Position numbers and translations under genes: made by a program
Part shown: positions 7,686 to 15,953 of the stretch, piece by piece
Position numbering within the stretch: position 1 is the first letter of the stretch
Layout: each line of letters starts with the position of its first letter
DNA from: Neobacillus niacini
Lineage (GTDB): Bacteria > Bacillota > Bacilli > Bacillales > Cytobacillaceae
DNA length: 64,000 nucleotides
NCBI RefSeq assembly: GCF_019749295.1
Contig: NZ_JACWFG010000003.1
Span: 57,800 to 121,799, forward strand
Direction: 5' to 3'
The notes under the pieces: model-generated
What the model saw: only the letters and a program-made list of their open reading frames with translations
The model's database searches: none
Told to the model about the DNA's origin: nothing

Positions 7686-7919
7686 TTACTTCTTACCGAT
7701 GGATACCTTCCAAACTTCTGGCCCCTGCTCGTCGTATTCCCACGTAAATTCTTCAGGTCTTTCCATCATAAACTGATACTGAAGAGGTCTAGGATCATGG
7801 TCATTTACAATTTGCATAAATTCTCCAGATTTTAATTCGTCAAAACCTTTAAATATAGTTGAATGTTTTTCACGTGGTGGATAATCTGGCACATGGATAA
7901 TCGTTGCGTATGTTTGCAT
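7686..7919 (-). CDS. DUF2249-domain protein
   Basis: A 77-residue protein with the DUF2249 pattern: an N-terminal strand, then GFDELKSGEFMQIVNDHDPRP with a conserved H-D-P-R/K-P type turn, then a strand pair near the C-terminus (EVWKVSIGKK). The biochemical role of the family is not established; members are frequently found beside nitrogen-oxide and Fe-S genes. Two paralogues lie in the operon that starts at 8322. AAGGAG precedes the ATG by nine bases. The promoter carries a Crp/Fnr-type box with a perfect TATAAT -10. Confidence 0.85.
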   Translation of the reverse strand: MQTYATIIHVPDYPPREKHSTIFKGFDELKSGEFMQIVNDHDPRPLQYQFMMERPEEFTWEYDEQGPEVWKVSIGKK

Positions 7920-7955
7920 TCATGTTCACTCCTTTAATATGCTAACTTCTACTTT

Positions 7956-7961
7956 ATTATA
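7956..7961 (-). promoter_or_regulatory. -10 element of the leftward DUF2249 gene
   Basis: A perfect TATAAT on the minus strand at positions -12 to -7 relative to a start at 7949, exactly where a class II Crp/Fnr promoter with its box at -41.5 requires it. Confidence 0.65.
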
Positions 7962-7982
7962 GAAAATTTCTATTCTCGCCAT

Positions 7983-7998
7983 AGTGCTAACTATCACA
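7983..7998. promoter_or_regulatory. Crp/Fnr-type box of the leftward DUF2249 promoter
   Basis: Read on the minus strand: TGTGA-TAGTTA-GCACT, one perfect half-site and one degenerate half-site. Its centre (7990.5) is 41.5 bp from the start predicted by the TATAAT. Confidence 0.6.
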
Positions 7999-8041
7999 CC
8001 TGCAAGATGATTTTGCTAATACTAATGAAAGGAGAAATTGG

Positions 8042-8191
8042 ATGAGAGAATTAGTTGGGAAATGTACAGCATGTAGAAAAGAGATTTATTGTTTAGATGG
8101 CTTCTTTAACGGGGTACAATCTGATGAAGGTAAGATCTATTGCTTTGAATGCTGCGATGAATTAAAAAACGAAGAAAATCCGCAAGATTAA
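8042..8191 (+). CDS. 49-residue Cys-rich (zinc-ribbon-like) small protein
   Basis: An ATG ORF with a strong Shine-Dalgarno (AAAGGAGAA) and a strong terminator immediately after its stop. The product begins MRELVGKCTACRKEIYCLDG and carries CTAC (Cys8/Cys11), Cys17 and CFECC (Cys34, Cys37, Cys38), a layout compatible with a treble-clef or ribbon zinc site. It lies between two divergently regulated DUF2249 units. Family and function are not recognised. Confidence 0.65.
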   Translation: MRELVGKCTACRKEIYCLDGFFNGVQSDEGKIYCFECCDELKNEENPQD

Positions 8192-8210
8192 ATCTTGCGG
8201 TTTTTTTTAT
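8180..8210 (+). terminator. Terminator of the 49-residue Cys-rich protein gene
   Basis: CCGCAAGATT pairs with AATCTTGCGG with almost no loop and is followed by eight T residues. It includes the stop codon of the small ORF. Confidence 0.8.
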
Positions 8211-8240
8211 TGAGAATAATTTTCAAAGAAATTTGCGAAC

Positions 8241-8256
8241 TATGATGGAGGTCACA
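8241..8256. promoter_or_regulatory. Crp/Fnr-type box of the crp-DUF2249 operon
   Basis: TATGA-TGGAGG-TCACA; the right half-site is perfect. With the centre (8248.5) at -41.5, the start is 8290 and the -10 window (8278-8283) reads TAAAAT. This suggests activation, possibly self-activation, by a Crp/Fnr protein. Confidence 0.65.
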
Positions 8257-8321
8257 TAATTGTTTTCCATTCACTGCTAAAATGAAAGTAATTAAGAATT
8301 ACTAATACGAAGGTGATGTTA

Positions 8322-9014
8322 ATGAAGCAAGAGGACATAAAAAAAAGATTATCGGATGTCCCCCTATTCAAAGAATTATCTGATGAAGAGTTAGAGCCAT
8401 TTATAAATATTGCTTTAACTCGCTTTTATAAGCAGAAGATGTATGTTTTTATGCAGGATGATCCACTGGACCGCGTATTTTTTATCCATTCTGGAAAAAT
8501 CAAAATCTATAAAACAGACTTTTCTGGGAAGGAACAAATTGTTTCGGTACTCGAACCTGGTGAAATGTTTCCACACGCTGGATTCTTCCGTAATGGAAAC
8601 TTTCCAGCACATGCAGAGGTTTTAGAAGAGGCAACTCTCATTGTTATTCCTATTGACAAGTTTGAAGAGACGCTTATCTCATACCCCGAGCTTTGCATAA
8701 AGCTTTTTAAAGTGTTAGGAGAGAAAATCGTTGACCTCCAAGGCAGATTAGAGGCACAAGTCCTCCATAACACCTTTGAACAAATCGTATTGCTTCTTAT
8801 AAGACTTTGCCAGTCCAACGGAGAACAGGTTGGCAGCAGATTTCAGTTAACAACACAATTCACAAACAGAGAACTGGCTAATATGATTGGAACTTCTAGG
8901 GAAACAGTCAGTAGAACCATTAACCATCTGAAAAAGAAAAACTATATTCACCAACGCGAGGATGGACTTTATTTAATCAATCGCGAAGCACTGGAGCAGG
9001 AATTATTCTATTAA
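8322..9014 (+). CDS. Crp/Fnr-family transcription regulator 1
   Basis: A 230-residue protein: N-terminal cyclic-nucleotide-binding-like beta-roll (about 10-120), dimer helix (about 125-150) and C-terminal winged helix (about 150-225). The recognition helix reads TSRETVSRTINHL; the R-E-x-x-x-R arrangement is that of CRP-type proteins that bind TGTGA. Only two isolated cysteines are present (in PELCIKL and RLCQSNG), so an FNR-type 4Fe-4S cluster is unlikely; the signal is unknown. The ATG at 8322 is preferred for its spacing to AAGGTG. First gene of a five-gene operon; about the same length and layout as the regulator at 20501. Confidence 0.9.
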   Translation: MKQEDIKKRLSDVPLFKELSDEELEPFINIALTRFYKQKMYVFMQDDPLDRVFFIHSGKIKIYKTDFSGKEQIVSVLEPGEMFPHAGFFRNGNFPAHAEVLEEATLIVIPIDKFEETLISYPELCIKLFKVLGEKIVDLQGRLEAQVLHNTFEQIVLLLIRLCQSNGEQVGSRFQLTTQFTNRELANMIGTSRETVSRTINHLKKKNYIHQREDGLYLINREALEQELFY

Positions 9015-9038
9015 AAATCATTCGAGGAGCTGTTAAAA

Positions 9039-9272
9039 ATGGAACAAAAAATTATTGAGCTGGATGTCAGAGAAGACTTAAAGAATAAGATTGAACCTTT
9101 CCAAAAAATTATGGAAGCTATTAAAGAAGTTAAGGAAAATGATATTTTTATCCTTCACGCACCTTTCAAGCCTGTACCATTGTTTGCCGTGTTAAAAGCT
9201 AAAGGCTTTTCCCATGAAGCAGAAGAGATTGAAAACAAGCACTGGAAAGTTACTTTTACTAAGAGTTTATAA
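9039..9272 (+). CDS. DUF2249-domain protein
   Basis: A 77-residue protein with the DUF2249 core: an acidic N-terminal strand (ELDVRED), a helix (KIMEAIKEVKENDIFILHAPF) with the H-A-P-F-K-P turn, and a closing strand (KHWKVTFTK). It lies 24 bp after regulator 1 and before a second DUF2249 gene, so it is co-transcribed. Function unproven; context points to nitrogen-oxide or Fe-S metabolism. Confidence 0.8.
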   Translation: MEQKIIELDVREDLKNKIEPFQKIMEAIKEVKENDIFILHAPFKPVPLFAVLKAKGFSHEAEEIENKHWKVTFTKSL

Positions 9273-9291
9273 TAGAAAAGGTGATTATATT

Positions 9292-9498
9292 ATGATTCTT
9301 GATAATCGAGGTTTAGAACCGCCGCAGCCAATGATGAGAACTCTAGCAGCATTAGAGAATTTAGCTGATGGTGAGGTTTTAACAATTATCAATGATAGAA
9401 GGCCGATGTTCCTCTATGAGCAGCTTGAGGAGCTTGGCTATAAGCAGCGGACAGAACCACAAAACGATGGAAGTTTCAAAATTGAGATATTCCGATAA
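9292..9498 (+). CDS. DUF2249-domain protein
   Basis: A 68-residue protein with the family pattern ALENLADGEVLTIINDRRPM and a C-terminal strand (GSFKIEIFR). The start at 9292 follows AAAAGGTGAT at normal spacing; longer in-frame extensions overlap the previous gene and are less likely. Third DUF2249 paralogue of this region, diverged from the other two (R-R-P in place of D-P-R-P). Confidence 0.8.
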   Translation: MILDNRGLEPPQPMMRTLAALENLADGEVLTIINDRRPMFLYEQLEELGYKQRTEPQNDGSFKIEIFR

Positions 9499-9512
9499 GA
9501 AGGTGTAAGAGT

Positions 9513-10757
9513 ATGGTGCCTAACACGATGGGAAGTGAAACAAATATCAAGCTTCCTTTCTCATTTATTATATTCAGTTTAGTCGCTCTCGTATTATCAC
9601 AAATTTTAGTGTTAGTAAATGGACAAATGCTTGTGGATGGCAGCTTCCGCATACCTGCAATTTGGTCAGCTGCCCATTTACTTGTCTTAGGATGGGCACT
9701 AATGGTCGCAATGGGTGCAATGTATCAGCTTGTTCCGGTTGCTTTCTTAACAAAAATATGGAATGAGAAATTTGGCTTTGTTCAGTTTTTTGTTACTGCA
9801 ATTGGTATTGCGTCCTTTTCATGGATGCTATACGTCTCGCCACAAAAGGCATTAGTACCAGGGATATTCATGCTGCTTGGTATCTTAATGTTTTTATTTC
9901 AAATGTTTATGACTTTAAGAAAGCAGGCAAAACCAAATATCCTGACAGCCTTTGTCGGCAGTGCTCTTGTATGCTTATTTTTAACGATATTCCTAGGAAT
10001 TACATTAATATTTTCTCTTCAAACAGGTTTTGCTGCCCAGTTCTACCAAGCAATCTTTAAAAGTCATCTATTAATGGGTGTCACAGGCTGGTTTACGCTA
10101 TTAATTTTTGGTTTTTCATATAAAATGGCACCTATGTTTTCATTATCACATGGGTTCCCTATGATTCATGCACGATATGTATATGGTTTATATATGGCGG
10201 GTCTGGCAGTCACTCTTATTTCCTTTTTTAATGATAATAGTTATCTATTAAAATCGGGATTTTTCCTACTATTTGCAGGCTTTTCCGTTTTCACCTGGCA
10301 TGTATCTATAATCATTAAAAAACGGCTGAAAAAGAAACTAGACCATTCGTTTTCCTATGCTTTAGGAGCTATAGGCTTAGGAAACCTCATCCATTTAGCA
10401 GCATTTATTGCCTTATGGACTGACCATTTTTCTATTCTAATCGGGCCATTGGTATATCTTTATTTATTGCTTTGGATTGTCCTAAGTATTATGGGATACC
10501 TATTTAAGATTGTACCTTTTCTATGGTGGACTTATAAATACAGTAAAGAAATGGGAAAAAAGGCGGTTCCTTCCTTAAAAGATGTGATGAATGAAAAAGT
10601 GGTTGTTCCCTTCTTTTCCGTATTTGTAATCGCAGTCCTTGCTGTTTTTCTATCGATCATATTTAAAAGCATTCTTCTCTTCAATATTGGACAATTTGTA
10701 CTATCAATTGTATTTGTTGCTATTGCACTTACTATTTTGGGTGTACTAAAAAAATAA
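9513..10757 (+). CDS. Polytopic membrane protein, NnrS / heme-copper oxidase subunit I-like
   Basis: A 414-residue protein with about 12 membrane spans and conserved-looking intramembrane histidines (WSAAHLLVLGWALMVAMG, IFKSHLLMGVTGWF, NLIHLAAFIALWTDHF). The architecture resembles NnrS or oxidase subunit I relatives, which bind heme. It lacks the GHP-x-x-Y and HFH motifs of true oxidases, so oxygen or NO reductase activity is not supported. It sits between DUF2249 genes and a DUF59 gene, a context consistent with nitric-oxide or nitrosative-stress handling. AAGGTG precedes the ATG. Confidence 0.6.
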   Translation: MVPNTMGSETNIKLPFSFIIFSLVALVLSQILVLVNGQMLVDGSFRIPAIWSAAHLLVLGWALMVAMGAMYQLVPVAFLTKIWNEKFGFVQFFVTAIGIASFSWMLYVSPQKALVPGIFMLLGILMFLFQMFMTLRKQAKPNILTAFVGSALVCLFLTIFLGITLIFSLQTGFAAQFYQAIFKSHLLMGVTGWFTLLIFGFSYKMAPMFSLSHGFPMIHARYVYGLYMAGLAVTLISFFNDNSYLLKSGFFLLFAGFSVFTWHVSIIIKKRLKKKLDHSFSYALGAIGLGNLIHLAAFIALWTDHFSILIGPLVYLYLLLWIVLSIMGYLFKIVPFLWWTYKYSKEMGKKAVPSLKDVMNEKVVVPFFSVFVIAVLAVFLSIIFKSILLFNIGQFVLSIVFVAIALTILGVLKK

Positions 10758-10770
10758 TGGGGTGATTAAC

Positions 10771-11070
10771 ATGAACGTAAAAGAAAAAGTAATAGAAGCA
10801 TTAAGAAGTGTATATGATCCTGAACTAAATATTAATGTGGTTGACCTAGGGTTAATTTATCATGTTGATGTTACAGTAGAAAATGATGTCAATGTGACGA
10901 TGACGTTAACAACACCTGGATGTCCACTGCATGACAGTATTACTACAGGCGTTCGATATGCTGTGCAAGGAATTGAAGAAACAAGAAATGTTGATGTTAA
11001 TCTTGTATGGGAACCTGCGTGGTCACCAGAAAAAATGACACCAGAGGGTCTGCGTTTATTAGGCAGATAA
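10771..11070 (+). CDS. DUF59/MIP18-family metal-sulfur cluster assembly factor
   Basis: A 99-residue protein with the complete MIP18/PaaD-like pattern: SVYDPELNINVVDLGLIYHV, then TLTTPGCPLHD with the conserved cysteine, and VWEPAWSPEKMTPEGLRLLG at the C-terminus. Relatives (SufT, the PaaD N-domain) assist Fe-S cluster maturation. The ATG at 10771 is chosen for its spacing to GGGGTGAT. It is the last gene of the Crp/Fnr-DUF2249 operon, suggesting Fe-S repair or assembly is part of that response. Confidence 0.88.
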   Translation: MNVKEKVIEALRSVYDPELNINVVDLGLIYHVDVTVENDVNVTMTLTTPGCPLHDSITTGVRYAVQGIEETRNVDVNLVWEPAWSPEKMTPEGLRLLGR

Positions 11071-11073
11071 GAA

Positions 11074-11103
11074 AAAGGTCAGCTGCCATAGCTGACCTTT
11101 TTT
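11074..11103. terminator. Bidirectional terminator after the DUF59 gene
   Basis: AAAGGTCAGC / GCTGACCTTT stem with a 7-nt loop followed by T-runs. It serves both the rightward operon and the leftward ypvA. Confidence 0.85.
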
Positions 11104-13029
11104 CTATACTTCCACTGCATCTGTTGGCAGGACATCTTTAATTTTCTGTAATAACGCTGAATCGATATTCTCATCCAGCATAATATGAACACTGCCCTGA
11201 TCATGTTCACTTCTAATTAGGCGGCCAATTCCCTGTCGTAAGCGAAGCAGCATGTAAGGTAAATCCACTTCTTCAAATGGATTTGCTACACCATTTCGTT
11301 TTGCTGTGAACACAGGATCATTTGGCGGGAAAGGCAGTGAAAAAATCATGACATTTTCTAACGATCTTCCTGGGATGTCTAGACCTTCCCAAAGATGGAT
11401 CGTACAAAGTATAGAATGCTCTTCATTTTGGAACTTAGAAACAAGAGTACTAATTTCCTCGTCACCCTCGAAGTACACTGGGTACGGAATATTCCCTGAA
11501 AGCTGTTGTTTCAAGCTGTTTAATTCATTTTGATTGTTTAGGAGAATCAGTGCTCTACCCTCTGATTGAACAATTTTACTTAAACAATAATCGAGTCTAT
11601 CCTCCAACGAGTTTTGATTGAATTTCGGCATAAAGACCTTCATTTTTTCTTCATAATCAAATGGTGACTCCACTGAAAAGGATAAATACTCTTTAATTCC
11701 TAAGCTGCCCGCAATATAATCAAACTTTTTATCGTTCGATAAAGTTGCAGATGAAAAGATAAACGGTTTTTTCTGCACAAACACTTCATCTCTCATCACT
11801 TCTTCAACCATTTTTGGCATGATGACAAGTGTTCGCTCATAGCCTTTTTCCTCGAACCAAGTAATCCCGTTCATCTCTTTAAGGAATAACGATAACGAGT
11901 AAGTAATTTGCTCTAAATATTCCTCTACAATTTTCAAATCATATTCATTAATCACGTACAATTCACTTTCAAAGACGAGCTCTTCTTCTATTGCTTGAAG
12001 CCTATTTAATAGCACCGTACCATATTTTATTAAGGCAGGATTCATAGTAATCATTTGTTTTTCTGACCCTTCAGACGGGACAGAATACTGTGAAATCGCA
12101 CTAAAGAATTTATCATTATCTAACAATGCTTCCTCAATGGTATATAACGTTTTTTCACGCACTTCATTTTCCATCAGCCTTGTTAGTAAGGTTTCTAGTG
12201 TATTATCGGTGAATCGGTAACTTAACGCTTTTTGTGCTGCATATTCAAGTAAATGTCCTTCATCAAACACAACGGAAGAGTGGTCAGGCAATAACGGGAG
12301 CTGACCTTCGCGTTTTCGTGATTCTTTTGTCCAAATATGCTCCATATAGAAGTCATGCGAACAAATAATTAAATCCTTGGCATGACGATAGAAATCACGA
12401 TTAAGTGTAAGTCCGCAGCGATGTCTCTTTTCGCAGGAGAAACAGTCCTGAACCATATCCCAATTAATCTTCCCCCATGTATCATCAGACAATGAAGGAT
12501 AATCCCTGCGGTCACCATATCTCTCAAACTTTTGCATAGAGCCATCACTGTGAACAAAATCAGGTAATTCCTCATAAATTCCAGCAATATCATCATTAAA
12601 GTCTTCATGTCTCACATAATCAAGCTTTTTTAAGCAAAGGTATTGGTCTCTCGATTTTGCCAATCTTACATCAATATTGAGCCCAAGGACCTTCTCGAGC
12701 TTAGCAATGTCACCTTCCTTTTTAACAAGCTGCTCGATTAATGTTTCATCGGCACAGGCAATAATTGCTGGTCTATTTGTATACCTGGCATACATAATTG
12801 CATAAAGCAGATAAACAATTGTCTTCCCTGTCCCAACTCCTGCTTCAGCAAACATAACTTTCTTGTCCTTAAATGCTTTCTCCAGCTGGAAAGCCATAAA
12901 GATCTGTTCATCACGCAATTCAAACCCAGCCTCGGGTAAAATATCATAAAATAAATCACCGATCCACTCACTAAGCTTGTCATAAAATGATTCTGTTTTT
13001 GAAACTGTAAATGGAATTTTCCCTTGCAT
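11104..13029 (-). CDS. ypvA: DinG/XPD-type ATP-dependent DNA helicase (YpvA-like)
   Basis: A 641-residue superfamily 2 helicase. Walker A is AGVGTGKTIVYLLYA and the Walker B box is DEGH (VVFDEGHLLEY). An XPD-like Fe-S cluster is suggested by a cysteine in QYLCLKKLDY plus the C-x2-C-x5-C set in DCFSCEKRHRCG. The C-terminal motif VI reads RLRQGIGRLIRSEHDQG. It lacks the N-terminal exonuclease domain of the DinG at 34758, so the two are distinct. Likely 5'-3' helicase acting in repair or replication restart. Confidence 0.88.
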   Translation of the reverse strand: MQGKIPFTVSKTESFYDKLSEWIGDLFYDILPEAGFELRDEQIFMAFQLEKAFKDKKVMFAEAGVGTGKTIVYLLYAIMYARYTNRPAIIACADETLIEQLVKKEGDIAKLEKVLGLNIDVRLAKSRDQYLCLKKLDYVRHEDFNDDIAGIYEELPDFVHSDGSMQKFERYGDRRDYPSLSDDTWGKINWDMVQDCFSCEKRHRCGLTLNRDFYRHAKDLIICSHDFYMEHIWTKESRKREGQLPLLPDHSSVVFDEGHLLEYAAQKALSYRFTDNTLETLLTRLMENEVREKTLYTIEEALLDNDKFFSAISQYSVPSEGSEKQMITMNPALIKYGTVLLNRLQAIEEELVFESELYVINEYDLKIVEEYLEQITYSLSLFLKEMNGITWFEEKGYERTLVIMPKMVEEVMRDEVFVQKKPFIFSSATLSNDKKFDYIAGSLGIKEYLSFSVESPFDYEEKMKVFMPKFNQNSLEDRLDYCLSKIVQSEGRALILLNNQNELNSLKQQLSGNIPYPVYFEGDEEISTLVSKFQNEEHSILCTIHLWEGLDIPGRSLENVMIFSLPFPPNDPVFTAKRNGVANPFEEVDLPYMLLRLRQGIGRLIRSEHDQGSVHIMLDENIDSALLQKIKDVLPTDAVEV

Positions 13030-13057
13030 CTATACCCCTCCTATAAACGAATGAAAT

Positions 13058-13079
13058 GGAGCCTTCTTCAGCAGGCTCC
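13058..13079. other. Short hairpin between ypsC and ypvA
   Basis: GGAGCC and GGCTCC form a 6-bp stem with a 10-nt loop in the 67-bp gap. No T-run follows, so it may be an RNA-stability or processing stem rather than a terminator. Confidence 0.35.
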
Positions 13080-13096
13080 AATTGGTCTGATTGGTA

Positions 13097-14239
13097 CTAT
13101 TCAATTGTACGGGGAGGTCTCTTACCCCAATATTGATAAAGGTCTGTGCGAATAAACCCATTAAACAGCTTTCGCTTTTTTGTAGCTGGCTTTCCATAAA
13201 ATTGTTCGAACTCTTCATTAGATGTCATGATATAGATAGACCAGGTGTCAAGGTTACTAAAAGCTTGTCCCATTTCCTTGTACATTTGCTCAACAGCTTT
13301 TTTCTCACCAAGTCTTTCTCCATATGGGGGATTTCCAACAATCACGCCATATTCTTTGGTGGTTGTAATATCTCTTACTTGCATTTGTTTATATTGGATA
13401 AGGTCTCCAAGACCAGCCTCAAAGGAGTTTTCTTGAGCAATTTTGATCATCCGATGGTCAATATCAGTCCCCATTATATCCAATGGCTGGTCATAATTTG
13501 CCAGGTCCTCGGCTTCTGTACGCGCCTCATCCCATACTTTACCGGGAATCCAATTCCAGCTTTCTGATACAAATTCACGATTAAAACCAGGAGCAATATT
13601 TTGCCCAATCATCGCCGCTTCAATTGGAATCGTACCTGATCCACAGAAGGGGTCGATAAATGGTTTATCAGGATTCCAATTCGTAAGCGACACCAAGGCT
13701 GCTGCAAGGGTTTCCTTTAATGGAGCTTCACCTTGATCAACACGGTATCCTCTTTTGTGGAGTCCTTGACCACTTGTATCTATTGTTATGGTGGCAACAT
13801 CTTTTAACAATGCCACTTCAATTCGATAATATGCCCCTGTCTCTTCAAACCAAGAGCTCCGCTTATAATGAATTTTCATTCGGTCCACCACCGCTTTTTT
13901 CACAATGGCTTGACAATCTGAAACACTAAATAGTTTTGACTTTACTGATTTGCCTGTTACAGGAAACTCTGCATCTTCAGGGAGATACTTTTCCCATGGT
14001 AATGCCTTTGTTTTTTCAAATAATTCATCAAAGGTATAGGCTTTAAATTCGCCGACTTTTATTTTAACTCGGTCTGCTGTTCGAAGCCACATATTGCTTC
14101 GGGCAATCGCAGTTTCATCACCCGTATAAATGACCTTGCCATTTTCAACCTCACACTCATAACCGAGAGCACGTACTTCTTTTGCCACTAATGCTTCTAA
14201 TCCCATTGCAGCGGTCGCAATTAATTGATATTTTCCCAT
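13097..14239 (-). CDS. ypsC: THUMP-domain RNA methyltransferase (YpsC, RlmL-type)
   Basis: A 380-residue protein: N-terminal THUMP RNA-binding domain (about 1-160) and C-terminal Rossmann SAM methyltransferase. The SAM loop is PFCGSGTIPIEAAM, and the NPPYGERLG motif is typical of N2-guanine or N6-adenine RNA methylases. It resembles the guanine-methylating half of E. coli RlmL and probably modifies 23S rRNA. It is directly upstream of rnpB, as in B. subtilis, but divergent in control: it starts downstream of the rnpB terminator. Confidence 0.92.
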   Translation of the reverse strand: MGKYQLIATAAMGLEALVAKEVRALGYECEVENGKVIYTGDETAIARSNMWLRTADRVKIKVGEFKAYTFDELFEKTKALPWEKYLPEDAEFPVTGKSVKSKLFSVSDCQAIVKKAVVDRMKIHYKRSSWFEETGAYYRIEVALLKDVATITIDTSGQGLHKRGYRVDQGEAPLKETLAAALVSLTNWNPDKPFIDPFCGSGTIPIEAAMIGQNIAPGFNREFVSESWNWIPGKVWDEARTEAEDLANYDQPLDIMGTDIDHRMIKIAQENSFEAGLGDLIQYKQMQVRDITTTKEYGVIVGNPPYGERLGEKKAVEQMYKEMGQAFSNLDTWSIYIMTSNEEFEQFYGKPATKKRKLFNGFIRTDLYQYWGKRPPRTIE

Positions 14240-14351
14240 TTATTCCACCCTTAACTTTTTACCTTATTATGTATGAATGTATGCTTGCCTATCATACCAT
14301 TATAGACCAGAATCAGTCATCCCATGCAAAATCGACCAATCATATAAAAGT

Positions 14352-14378
14352 AAAAAGACCCTCCTCATAGGAGAGTCG
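14352..14378 (-). terminator. rnpB terminator
   Basis: GACTCTCC / GGAGGGTC stem with a 5-nt loop followed by TTTTT on the minus strand, just downstream of the RNase P RNA. Confidence 0.8.
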
Positions 14379-14394
14379 CATGCCTTAACTTTAT

Positions 14395-14827
14395 TAACAT
14401 TAATAACGTTCTGTAAGCCATGTTCTGTACCAGTGTACTACAAACGACGTTTATACGTCTCGTACTTAGGTGGTAATCATCTATCTACAGATTCGCAAGG
14501 AATCTGTCCTTCTCCTCGTTCAATTCCTCAGAGAAAGTGCCCCTACCATTATTTGGGTTTCTCGCTCGCGGGGTTTACCTCGTTCCACCCTTTTCATTTC
14601 TGAAAAGGCTCCGTCACTGTGGCACTTTTATAGGTATTCATACCATATCCTTTTGGGACTTAGGTATTTTCCCGGCCGTCAGCCAAACCAATGGCTCAAA
14701 CTGCCCTAGCTTATGTTTTCGCTAGGCACGAACACTACGAGCATCTCAGCTCGTGCGAGCATGGACTTTCCTCTACAAGCAAGCAAATGCTTCTTGCAGC
14801 GATTACCCGAACGTAATTAATGAATAC
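14395..14827 (-). ncRNA. rnpB: RNase P RNA, Bacillus (type B) form
   Basis: The minus strand carries the universally conserved RNase P core: GAGGAAAGTCCATGCTCGC near the 5' end, the GCTAGGGCAGT region, ACAGAAACATGGCTTACAGAACG-like 3' helix elements (split: TACAGAACATGGC and TTACAGAACG), and AGGGGCAC with GGAAC...GGTAAACCCC. It is between ypsC and gpsB, its conserved Bacillus location. The 5' end is set from the promoter (start near 14827); the 3' end is approximate. RNase P RNA cleaves tRNA 5' leaders with the RnpA protein. Confidence 0.95.
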
Positions 14828-14833
14828 TTTTAT

Positions 14834-14862
14834 ATTATATGCATTTGTGTTTCAATAATCAA
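14834..14862 (-). promoter_or_regulatory. rnpB promoter
   Basis: TTGATT (14857-14862) and a perfect TATAAT (14834-14839) on the minus strand, spaced 17 bp. The predicted start at 14827 fits the conserved 5' end of RNase P RNA. Confidence 0.75.
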
Positions 14863-14894
14863 TGGTACTAAACTGGAAATCAAGGTACTGTTTG

Positions 14895-15197
14895 TTAATC
14901 GTACAGCTTGTTACCGAAAACATGTTTTTCTAAGTTCGATAAACGTTTTAAGATATCAAAGTTCGTTGTCCCAGCAGGCTGTGTTACTGGCTGCCTTCTA
15001 GATGCTTCTTCCAGCTGCTTACGTAAACGAAGATTTTCTTGCTGCAGATCTTCTATTTCTTGATAAAACATTTCATAATCCTTAATAATTAAGTCCAAAT
15101 ACTTATCTACATCTTCCTGTTTATACCCTCGGACACCGGTCTTAAATTCTTTTTCTAATATATCCTTAGCGGTTAGTTTCACTTTATCGGTCACCAT
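14895..15197 (-). CDS. gpsB: Cell-division and peptidoglycan regulator GpsB
   Basis: A 100-residue cytosolic DivIVA-like protein. The N-terminal membrane-binding domain shows [20 protein letters not shown] and a coiled coil runs to about residue 66, followed by a short linker and a C-terminal helix ([17 protein letters not shown]). GpsB couples division with elongation by docking PBP1, here encoded at 27371. AGGTGAATTG places the start. It lies between ypsA and rnpB, matching B. subtilis. Confidence 0.95.
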   Translation of the reverse strand: MVTDKVKLTAKDILEKEFKTGVRGYKQEDVDKYLDLIIKDYEMFYQEIEDLQQENLRLRKQLEEASRRQPVTQPAGTTNFDILKRLSNLEKHVFGNKLYD

Positions 15198-15311
15198 TCA
15201 ATTCACCTCAAGTCATTCGCCAATCATTACCTATTATTTTTCCAAAAATAAGTGGTTTTGTCAATTCTTCTTTCACATTAATACATATAGCTTTCATTTT
15301 TTGCGCATCCT

Positions 15312-15872
15312 TTAAAAATCTGAACGTCTGAGCTCCTCTTCTTCTACGATTACCTGCAGATCATAAAATGTAATCAGCTTGACCGGATAAGAATGATTGT
15401 TTTGATAATGAATAGCCATTTCGTATATGTATCTCGGGCTTCCTTCTTTTTCTTGATCATATAACAAAAGAAGGGCGTCACTTTTCTCAATAAAAAATTG
15501 ATTTTTCAAGCGGAACTGCCAAGGTTTTTCGTATCGTTTCTTTGTCACGGAATCAATGAAATCTGCTCGTGCCAATATTGATTTATACCACTCAGTATTG
15601 TTCTCACTCCAGGAAGCCTCTTGCTCTAAAAAGGGTGTTATAACAGCAAGCTTTACTTCAGGATAATCTAATTTCAGCTCAAAGATAACCTCTGCAGCCC
15701 ATAATTCTGCACCCAGCTGTCCGCTAATCAGGACCCACTCAAGTCCATCCTCAATCATTTGAATGAGTTCTTTTTTTAGGGCAGATTTAATAAACGTAAC
15801 AGAAGGATGATCGTTTTTGAAAATTCCTAATTCAAAGGGTTTGTAACCTGATACCGCTAATACTTTAATCAA
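15312..15872 (-). CDS. ypsA: YpsA, DUF1273/SLOG-superfamily protein
   Basis: A 186-residue protein with the SLOG pattern: [11 protein letters not shown] at the N-terminus, [15 protein letters not shown] (Gly-rich nucleotide loop) around residue 46 and [22 protein letters not shown] C-terminal half (here [18 protein letters not shown]). YpsA influences cell division in B. subtilis and is linked to gpsB. The start is TTG, supported by AGGAGGAGAG five bases upstream; no better ATG exists nearby. Confidence 0.93.
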   Translation of the reverse strand: MIKVLAVSGYKPFELGIFKNDHPSVTFIKSALKKELIQMIEDGLEWVLISGQLGAELWAAEVIFELKLDYPEVKLAVITPFLEQEASWSENNTEWYKSILARADFIDSVTKKRYEKPWQFRLKNQFFIEKSDALLLLYDQEKEGSPRYIYEMAIHYQNNHSYPVKLITFYDLQVIVEEEELRRSDF

Positions 15873-15923
15873 ATCTCTCCTCCTTATTCCGGCTTTTAAA
15901 TTAAGATATCAAAGTTAATAAAA

Positions 15924-15950
15924 AAAACAAGGGCAAATGCCCTTGTTTTT
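15924..15950 (-). terminator. cotD terminator
   Basis: AACAAGGGC / GCCCTTGTT stem with a 4-nt loop and T-runs on both strands; placed right after the cotD stop codon. Confidence 0.85.
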
Positions 15951-15953
15951 TTA

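Noticed and set aside
7983..8042. Shared use of the 7983-7998 box by the rightward 49-residue gene
   Set aside because: A start at +41.5 would fall at 8032, inside the ribosome site of that gene, so the box is assigned only to the leftward unit.
13091..13567. 158-codon plus-strand reading frame over ypsC
   Set aside because: It is antisense to a well-conserved methyltransferase and has no ribosome site or recognisable domain.
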